Positions 1 through 5,152 of a stretch of DNA of 7,462 nucleotides are shown here, in pieces (positions within the stretch are counted from its first letter, which is position 1; each line of letters starts with the position of its first letter). The stretch lies in assembly GCA_034675265.1 (NCBI GenBank), contig JAUCDK010000041.1:1-7462 (forward strand), read 5' to 3'. The position numbers were made by a program, and so were the translations under genes. The DNA is from UBA7396 sp034675265. GTDB taxonomy: Bacteria > Patescibacteriota > Gracilibacteria > BD1-5 > UBA6164. The notes beneath the pieces were generated by a model that had not been told where the DNA came from, made no database searches, and worked only from the letters and a program-made list of their open reading frames with translations.

Positions 1-525
1 AGAAAAAATAAATTCTCTTTTTAAATTATTATTTTGACTTAAAACACAAATTAAATTTAAAACGCCACACAAACGTGCAAATGATTGAATTTGAATATCT
101 GCTTGAATAGTATTTAAATCTTCAATTGATTGAATTTTTGAAACATATTTTTCAAATAATCCCGTGAAATTTTTTTCATTATAAATATCTCCATTATCAA
201 AAATACTTTCTCATACTTTTAATGAAAATAAATATAGAAAGAAATATATTTCATTATACGAATTCAAAGAATTACTCTCTACAATTTGTCTAAATCTATC
301 AAGAATATATGCATTTACTTTTTCTAAAAAATGATAATCTTGAAAATATTTTTGGAATTCTTCAAAATCATCTTCTCACGCTAAAAACTTCGTTCTAATT
401 TCCTCGATAATGAGCTCAAATGGTTTTAAAATATTCATAACACCAGTTGAAATAGAAACACCATCGATAGCATGCGATGTTTTTTCCTGATTCTGATGAT
501 GATTCCTATCCTCCTTTTTTAGCAT
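1..525 (-). CDS. Hypothetical protein downstream of tlyA (C-terminus outside window)
   Basis: I do not recognise this protein. Reading is open from an ATG at 525 to the window edge (175 residues visible) with two in-frame UGA codons read as Gly (in LAGED and KVGES). The N-terminus is polar and His/Gln-rich (NHHQNQ). The rest looks mostly helical and acidic/aromatic, with no signal peptide, clear membrane segment or metal motif. It overlaps the end of tlyA by the 7 bases ATGCTAA, so it is probably translationally coupled to tlyA and belongs to the same operon. An AGGGAA lies about 4 bases before the ATG, one of the few Shine-Dalgarno-like sequences in the window. The next in-frame Met (residue 30) would be an alternative start. 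That the gene is real is supported by its length, the absence of TAA/TAG and the overlap. Function is unknown. Confidence 0.7.
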
Positions 526-1244
526 AATTTCCCTATAAAAATAAATATCTCTCTATTTCAATTCTCTCAAAATAGACTCGATTCACACACGAGATTTACT
601 TTTACTGATTTTTTTTCTAAAATCAAGAAAAAATTTTGTAATTTTTTTTGAATAATTTCATTATTTTTAGGAACACCAAGTTTGGTAAGATATTCACTTC
701 CTACTTCAAATTGAGGTTTGAAAAGTAAAATAGTTTTTGTATGATTATTCATTAAATCCAAAATAGAGTCTATAATCAAAGAAAGACTGATAAATGATAC
801 ATCACAAACGATATAATCTATTTCTTCTTGAATATTGTTTTTATCAAATTTCCTAATATCTGTATTTTCAATACTTACAATTTTATTATTGCCTTGAAGT
901 GTTTCATGTAATTGAGATGTCCCAACATCAATGGCATATATTTTTTTTGCACCTTTTTCGATTAATATTTGTGTAAAACCTCAAGTACTTGCTCAAACAT
1001 CAACACATACAGCATTTTGAACATCTATATTTTGTTGTTCTAAAAATCCCTTTAGTTTTAATGCACTTCTTGAAACATAATTTATTTCCTCTATATTTGA
1101 TATAATATTATCTTCCTGAGTTACTTCATATGCAACTTTTGAAATAATTTTGCCATTGATGACAATTTTTTCCTGTTTTATAAAAAATTGAGCTCTATTT
1201 CTAGAAACTCAAAGTTTTTGGGAAATATATAAGTCTAATCTCAT
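519..1244 (-). CDS. tlyA: TlyA family rRNA (cytidine-2'-O)-methyltransferase
   Basis: SAM-dependent 2'-O-ribose methyltransferase acting on rRNA cytidines. The 241-residue protein starts with an S4-type RNA-binding domain (about 1-50; MRLDLYISQKLG, then VSRNRA). The YVSRSALKL segment follows, then the Rossmann domain with the SAM loop DVGASTGGF (82-90) and the motifs CDVSF (147-151), KPQFE (176-180) and GNREIF near the end. Lys63, Asp148, Lys176 and Glu232 line up, at a constant offset of six, with the K-D-K-E tetrad described for Mycobacterium TlyA. Five glycines are UGA, including two in the SAM loop and two in the terminal GENGN. The N- and C-terminal ends are shorter than in Mycobacterium, which suggests the short type I form that modifies 23S C1920 only; this is inference. 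It lies 20 bases after dcd without a visible ribosome binding site and overlaps the next gene by 7 bases. Confidence 0.95.
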
Positions 1245-1264
1245 ACAATAATTGTTTAAAATTT

Positions 1265-1840
1265 TTAATATAAATCCTTATTAATTCTTGATTGTTCAGG
1301 TAAAACTTGCCCCATATATTTACTTCATTTTCTTTTATCATATGGAATTTCTACTACTCCTGAAATATTTTCAAAAGCAAATTGTCCAATTCTCATTCCT
1401 GGATAAAGCGCTACTGGAACTTCATTAATATTTGTAATTTCAAGGGTAATAGTTCCTTCAAATCCTGGATCAATATATCCAGCTGTTGAGTGAATTACTA
1501 CTCAAAGTCTTCCAATTGAGCTTCTTCATTCACATCTTGCTACTAAATCATATGGAATTTTGATTTTTTCCATAGTTACTCAAAGTACAAATTGTCTTGG
1601 ATGAAGAATAAAAGGTGTTTTTTCATCTAAAATAACTGTTTCTATATGATTGTCATCAACTCAAAGAGTTGGATCAATTAAAGTTAAACTATCTCTTTTA
1701 TAATATTTAAATGTATTTCAAAGTCTAAAGTCCAAACTTGCAGGTCCAAGTTGTTCTAAAACATTATATCATCCTAAAGATTCTATTTTTAATTCTCCTG
1801 AATTAAAATATTTTTTTATTTCGCTATCTGCTAAAATCAT
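1265..1840 (-). CDS. dcd: dCTP deaminase, possibly dUMP-forming
   Basis: Cytosolic homotrimeric enzyme of the dUTPase fold that deaminates dCTP on the route to dTMP. The 191-residue protein has the family motif EGRSSIGRLG (104-113), then HSTAG (117-121), IDPGF (123-127), the ITLE strand with catalytic Glu134, and LYPGMRIGQ (145-153). Ser107, Arg111, Ala120 and Glu134 match E. coli Ser111, Arg115, Ala124 and Glu138 at identical spacing. The HSTAG core and the GSKYMGQ tail resemble the Mycobacterium enzyme, which both deaminates and hydrolyses to dUMP; dual activity here is inference. Seven glycines are UGA, including the G of GRSS, so a standard-code reading destroys the gene. It is second in an operon, 24 bases after the coiled-coil gene and 20 before tlyA. 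The start is the only ATG ahead of the conserved MILADSEI N-terminus. No Shine-Dalgarno is visible. Confidence 0.95.
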
Positions 1841-1864
1841 ATTTGTATATTAAAAAATTATTAC

Positions 1865-2296
1865 TTATTTATTTTCTGTTGAAGTTTCTTGCATTTGTTG
1901 TGTTTCACCAGTTCATCAAACAATATTACTAATACTATTTCCTAAATCATTAATCGTATTTACTGTATTGTTAATTGCTTTTGTTGTTTCATCAATTGCC
2001 TTTCCTGTTTCATCAACTTTCGTTTGAATTTCCTCTATTTTTACCTTTGTATCTTGTACTTGAATTTCAATATTTTGCTTAATTTCTAATGCTGAATCTT
2101 TTGTATCTTTATATTTTCAAATAATATCAAAACTACTAAAAAATTCATTTACTTCATCTCTTGCTTTGATTACTCAACTATTAAATTCTGTAAGTCAAAC
2201 TTTGTCTCCGATATATGATGAAACTGATGGAAGTGCAAAAATTGACACCAAATATAATACAAAAATAGACAAAATAATTAAAATAGCTTTTTTCAT
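1865..2296 (-). CDS. Small membrane-anchored coiled-coil protein, function unknown
   Basis: I do not recognise a family. The 143-residue protein begins with a short basic MKK and a single hydrophobic segment (about 4-22), either a signal anchor or an uncleaved signal peptide. A linker (23-60) follows, then a long hydrophilic helix with heptad-like spacing of Ile/Val (about 65-125; IEIQVQDTKVKIEEIQTKV and DETGKAIDETTKAINNTV). It ends in a glycine stretch and a polar Gln/Glu/Thr tail. Five glycines are UGA, two of them consecutive (IVGG). Layout suggests a monotopic protein with the coiled coil outside or facing the envelope, perhaps an oligomeric spacer or tether. It is first in the operon with dcd and tlyA, directly after the 2328-2355 promoter. 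The ATG follows a U-run without any Shine-Dalgarno. Confidence 0.85.
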
Positions 2297-2299
2297 AGC

Positions 2300-2340
2300 A
2301 AAAAATTAAGAAGTATACTACTAAAGTAATATACTTCTTA
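2300..2340 (-). terminator. Intrinsic terminator after the zinc-ribbon gene
   Basis: A perfect 11-bp inverted repeat (arms 2307-2317 and 2330-2340, TAAGAAGTATA and its complement) encloses a 12-base loop. The loop itself holds a 4-bp repeat (TACT/AGTA). On the minus strand the hairpin is followed directly by ATTTTTT (2306-2300). It lies 20 bases after the zinc-ribbon stop and only 4 bases before the next ATG. The promoter -10 element at 2328-2333 lies across the 5' arm on the minus strand, so transcripts that start here should lack that arm and escape the hairpin. Confidence 0.75.
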
Positions 2341-2355
2341 TTGTTTGTTTGTCAA
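2328..2355 (-). promoter_or_regulatory. Sigma70-like promoter of the coiled-coil/dcd/tlyA operon
   Basis: On the minus strand TTGACA (2355-2350, consensus -35) is followed after 16 bases by TATATT (2333-2328, -10). The expected transcription start is near 2321, inside the terminator loop, leaving a leader of about 25 bases before the ATG at 2296. The -35 begins 4 bases after the end of the zinc-ribbon gene. Confidence 0.6.
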
Positions 2356-2359
2356 AATT

Positions 2360-2779
2360 TTAGTTTTGTCAAAGAAAATCTTCTACATTCGTATTTTTAT
2401 TTTTAAATATTTCTCTAAGTTCTAAAATTTGTTTTTCCTTAATTTGAGCTTTTTTATCTTCGATTCAGTCTGTTTTTTTCATAGAAATTCCAGATAATCT
2501 TTGACTCAATCTTTGTTTAAATTCATCAATATTTCCATTGGTCATATCAAGAATATTTGATAAATTCATTTGTGAAACTTCTGCTTTTACAAAAGTATGT
2601 TTTGAACATTGCCCACAAGCAATATCAAGATTTATACTTGTTCCTGCTGCTCCAACTATTTCAATATTTGATTCTCCAACCTGTGATTCACAATTTGGAC
2701 ATCTAAAGTTTGTAAGCAGAGAATCTATTAACGTTTTTAACATTTGGTAATTCATAATTTTCAATTTAAAAAATAACAT
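2360..2779 (-). CDS. Small zinc-ribbon protein, function unknown
   Basis: The family is not recognised. From the first ATG the protein has 139 residues, with two CxxC pairs (CPNC at 27-30, CGQC at 55-58) separated by 24 residues. This is the layout of a zinc ribbon that could bind nucleic acid or protein. The sequence between the pairs (IEIVGAAGTSINLDIACG) is strand-like, and His61 follows the second pair. The C-terminal half is charged and helical (FKQRLSQRL, then KAQIKEKQILELREIF). Two UGA codons are read as Gly; with the standard code it would stop after MKKTD and lose about 35 residues. The start is uncertain: ATGs at 2779, 2755 (MNYQ) and 2743 (MLKT) are all in frame. The first has AAGGA only two bases away, which is too close to be ideal. 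It follows gltX by 68 bases, with a possible promoter inside the gltX end. Confidence 0.85.
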
Positions 2780-2833
2780 ATTCCTTTTTTCATATCAACT
2801 CTTTCTTTTTCTTCTTTGCTTGTTGCTAAAAAC

Positions 2834-2862
2834 ATAATACTATACTTTTATACGAAACTCAA
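2834..2862 (-). promoter_or_regulatory. Possible promoter of the zinc-ribbon gene
   Basis: On the minus strand TTGAGT (2862-2857) and TATTAT (2839-2834) are 17 bases apart, across the last codons of gltX. The -10 is preceded by TAG, giving TAGTATTAT, identical to the gltX -10 region. The leader would be about 50 bases to the ATG at 2779. In such AT-rich DNA a chance match is possible, and no terminator separates gltX from this gene, so read-through is also likely. Confidence 0.35.
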
Positions 2863-4458
2863 AACTTTTTGTATTCTTTCTATTGACTTTTTTCTTCCAA
2901 GTATAAAAATTAATTCTAATGCCCCTGGAGAAAATTCTTCTCATGAAAGAGCAACTCTTACTGGCCATAAAACTTGACCATTTTTCATTTCAGCATTTTT
3001 TATTTCTTCTACAAAAAGATTTTTTATTTCTTCTATATTTTCAAATTCTGTATTTTTAGCACTTAATATACCTAGTGCCAATTGTAATCATTTTTTCACA
3101 ATGTCAAGATTTTCTATCTTCATTTTTGGATTTATAAGAAGTGATTTTCTCTCTTCATTCATTTCAAAATCATTATAGAAAAATGTTGTGAGTGATGTAA
3201 ATTCTTTTAAAGTAGTAAGTCTTGTTTTTAATTCTGTTAAAATAGCAATATTATAGTTTTTTTCAGCTTTCAAAAATACATTTTCATAAAATTCTTTTTC
3301 AAAAGTTTGTAAATATTCTACTAATGCATCATAGAGTTTTTCTGTTGGAAGATTTTTAATATATGCTGCATTTACAAAAGTAAGTTTATCCATATCAACA
3401 AGAGCTCAAGCTGAGTTGATTCTTTCTAATTTAAAATCAAAATCAAGATAACTTGCTTCAAGATTTTGTTTTCTCCAATCTTCAAATCAAGCATTTAAAA
3501 TATTTGATAAAAAATCAAGAATCGCTTCAATAAAGTATCCATTTTGAAAATAAAATTCTACATCAGCTTCAGCATCTTTTCTTTTTGATAATTTTCTTCT
3601 TGAGTCTCCATCGATTTTTACAAGCGGACCATAATGTGCATATTTTGGAACTTCCCAATTCATCATACGGAATAATTCATAATGAAGTGGAACAGAAGCA
3701 AACCATTCATCTCATCTAATCACATGAGTAGTTCCCATTAAATGATCATCTATCAAATGTGCAAAATGATAGGTTGGGATTCCTGAACTTTTACAAATAA
3801 CAATATCAAGAAAATTTTCTTGTGTAGAAATTTTTCATTTTATCAAATCTTCTACTTCAATTTTTCTCATAAGTTCTCATGATGATTTTAATCTCACTAC
3901 AAAATCTTTTTTTTCATTCAATGCTGTTTTTACATCCTCAAAACTTGCATATCTCCAAGGAGAATATTCTTTATAAATCCCAGTTGGAATTTTTGAAGCT
4001 TCTTGAATTTCACGAGTAGCTGTAATTTCCTCTTCAGTTAAAAAACATGGATAAGCAAGTCCTTTTTTCACTAAATCTTTAATAAAAACTTTATAAATAT
4101 ATTCTCTTTGTGATTGAGTATATGGTCCATAATTTCCCACATCTTCCCCATTTTCTCCGATTGGTCATTCATCAAATTCAAGTCCAAATTTTTTCAAAAT
4201 TTCTACATATTTTTTTCCAGCTCACTCAACTTCTCTTTTTTGATCAGTATCTTCAATTCTTAAAAAGAAAATTCCATCATTTTTACTCGCAACAATTTTA
4301 TCAAGCATTGCTGAATATACTGCTCAAATATGTAAAAATCCTGTTGGTGAAGGAGCAATTCTTGTTACTACTTTTCAACTTGGTCTTTTTGGATATTTTT
4401 TCAAAATAGTTTCTGGTGTGTCTACAATTTCTGGAAATAATAAATTTTCTAACGTCAT
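2848..4458 (-). CDS. gltX: Glutamate--tRNA ligase
   Basis: Class I aminoacyl-tRNA synthetase that charges tRNA-Glu (possibly also tRNA-Gln, for later amidation; not decidable here). The 536-residue protein shows APSPTG (35-40) and the HIGH-type motif HIGA (43-46). RIEDTD follows, then the Rossmann and connective insert (YPCFLTEEE, FVVRLK, IPTYHFAHLIDDHLMGTTHVIRGDEW), the KMSKS-type motif KLSKR (289-293), and a helical anticodon-binding domain ending in ALSGEEFSPGALELIFILGRKKSIERI. At least eleven glycines are UGA, including Gly45 of HIGA, the G of RGDEW and that of DLIKG, so the enzyme cannot be made without UGA decoding. The N-terminus extends about 25 residues beyond the usual start; the next in-frame Met lies after the HIGH motif, so the ATG at 4458 is the practical start. 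All four Trp codons are TGG. Transcription probably starts at the 4491-4518 promoter. Confidence 0.97.
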
Positions 4459-4490
4459 CTTTCTTAATTAACAAATAAAAACTGTAATAA

Positions 4491-4518
4491 ATAATACTAA
4501 AAATCTGTTTTTTTGCAA
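4491..4518 (-). promoter_or_regulatory. Sigma70-like promoter of gltX
   Basis: On the minus strand TTGCAA (4518-4513) is followed after 16 bases by TATTAT (4496-4491), itself preceded by TAG. The -10 lies 32 bases before the gltX ATG, close to the 28 and 31 bases seen at two other promoters here, so the leader should be about 25 bases. The 162 bases between the upstream gene and gltX hold only this promoter and the 4578-4610 terminator; I see no riboswitch or T-box. Confidence 0.5.
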
Positions 4519-4577
4519 TTATTTTTTTCAGAGACTTTTTCATTTACACATCTTAAAAATATTTATTTTTTACTTAT

Positions 4578-4610
4578 AAAAAAAATCTTTCATAATGAAA
4601 GATTTTTTTT
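4578..4610 (-). terminator. Strong intrinsic terminator after the rubredoxin/SOR-like gene
   Basis: A perfect 15-bp stem (arms 4578-4592 and 4596-4610) with a 3-base loop has an A8 tract before and a T8 tract after the TCTTTCA/TGAAAGA core. It is therefore symmetrical and could end transcription in both directions. It starts 10 bases after the stop of the rubredoxin/SOR-like gene on the minus strand. Confidence 0.85.
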
Positions 4611-4620
4611 ATTTTAATTT

Positions 4621-5085
4621 TTATCTATTTATAATTCCTGTCGAAAAAATCCCATCTTTTATACAAAAAACTCTGATTTCAAAACTATCTAAATAATCAA
4701 TATCAAATTCTCATTTTACTTCGTCTCAAACTTCAAAATGATTTTTTAATATTTCATCTCCGCTTTCATCAAATAAAGCAACTTTATAAATAAAATGATT
4801 TTCATCATTTGGATGTTGGGTTTCAGCAAAAACATATTTCAAAATATCTCATTCTATTTCATATTCTGGAAAATGTTCTTGCTCAAATGGAGTCAGTTTT
4901 TGTGCATTCAAAGGATAATTTATTTCCTCAGGAAGCACAATAAAATCATCTTTATGAGTATCACAAAAAGGACAGAAAAAATCACTTGGAAGATGATCAA
5001 AAAAAGTTTTTGGTTCAATTCACAAATCTTCATCTCCAACAATTTCATCATAAATATAATCACATCCAGAACAATGGTATTTCAT
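4621..5085 (-). CDS. Rubredoxin fused to a superoxide-reductase-like domain
   Basis: Predicted cytosolic redox protein of 154 residues. Residues 1-50 form a complete rubredoxin with a Cys4 iron site: C5-x2-C8 in YHCSGCDYIYD and C38-PF-C41, plus the typical GIEP and LPSDFFCP elements. Residues about 65-154 resemble superoxide reductase (neelaredoxin/desulfoferrodoxin fold). EHFP (His71), HPNDENH (His91 and His97, six apart as in SOR) and Cys141 in VFCIKDG match four of the five iron ligands. The fifth ligand, the His of the usual CNxHG, is Asp144. The Glu-Lys pair normally before the first His is Gln-Glu here. The domain may therefore be a divergent SOR or may bind iron differently. Four glycines are UGA. 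The gene has its own promoter and terminator and so seems monocistronic. The ATG at 5085 precedes the canonical rubredoxin N-terminus directly. No Shine-Dalgarno is visible. Confidence 0.8.
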
Positions 5086-5089
5086 AAAC

Positions 5090-5131
5090 AAAAATAACAA
5101 ATAAATTTTTAGTATTATATTTGTTATTTTT
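5090..5131 (-). terminator. Terminator after the ABC permease gene, overlapping the next promoter
   Basis: A 14-bp inverted repeat (arms 5090-5103 and 5118-5131, core AATAACAAATA) with a 14-base loop lies 21 bases after the permease stop. The minus-strand hairpin ends in TTTTT, and the plus-strand side is also followed by T residues. The stem holds a single G-C pair, so it is weak by composition. Its minus-strand 5' arm lies in the promoter spacer of the next gene. Confidence 0.55.
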
Positions 5132-5140
5132 TTATTGCAA
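5114..5140 (-). promoter_or_regulatory. Promoter of the rubredoxin/SOR-like gene
   Basis: On the minus strand TTGCAA (5140-5135) and a consensus TATAAT (5119-5114) are separated by 15 bases, slightly short. The -10 ends 28 bases before the ATG at 5085. The expected start near 5107 lies in the terminator loop, so the new transcript would lack the hairpin's 5' arm and have a leader of about 21 bases. Confidence 0.5.
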
Positions 5141-5152
5141 TTTTAAAACGTA

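Noticed and set aside
2538..2750. 70-residue plus-strand frame with several cysteines
   Set aside because: The cysteines have no CxxC spacing of their own and the frame is antisense to the zinc-ribbon gene.
2737..2835. A 32-codon minus-strand reading frame between gltX and the zinc-ribbon gene, overlapping the latter by ATGTTAA
   Set aside because: Very short, needs two UGA-Gly codons, and its ATG overlaps the putative -10 element of the next gene. The overlap is suggestive, but I cannot support it as a gene; a shorter 18-residue version from 2793 is equally unproven.
4110..4409. 99-residue plus-strand frame, Leu/Phe/Gln-rich
   Set aside because: Antisense to gltX; no motif or start context.
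4301..4543. 80-residue minus-strand frame starting MKKSLKKII
   Set aside because: It runs out of frame through the start and HIGH-motif region of gltX, which is certain. Its upstream part covers the gltX promoter.
4795..5097. 100-residue plus-strand frame
   Set aside because: Antisense to the well-supported rubredoxin/SOR-like gene, with a low-complexity Ile/Phe/Lys composition typical of AT-rich antisense reading.
4491..5119. A 14-base identity (ATTTTTAGTATTAT) between the gltX promoter (minus strand) and the 5106-5119 region (plus strand)
   Set aside because: In DNA this rich in A and T, a 14-base inverted match within 7 kb is expected by chance; the second copy does not sit at the same promoter position.
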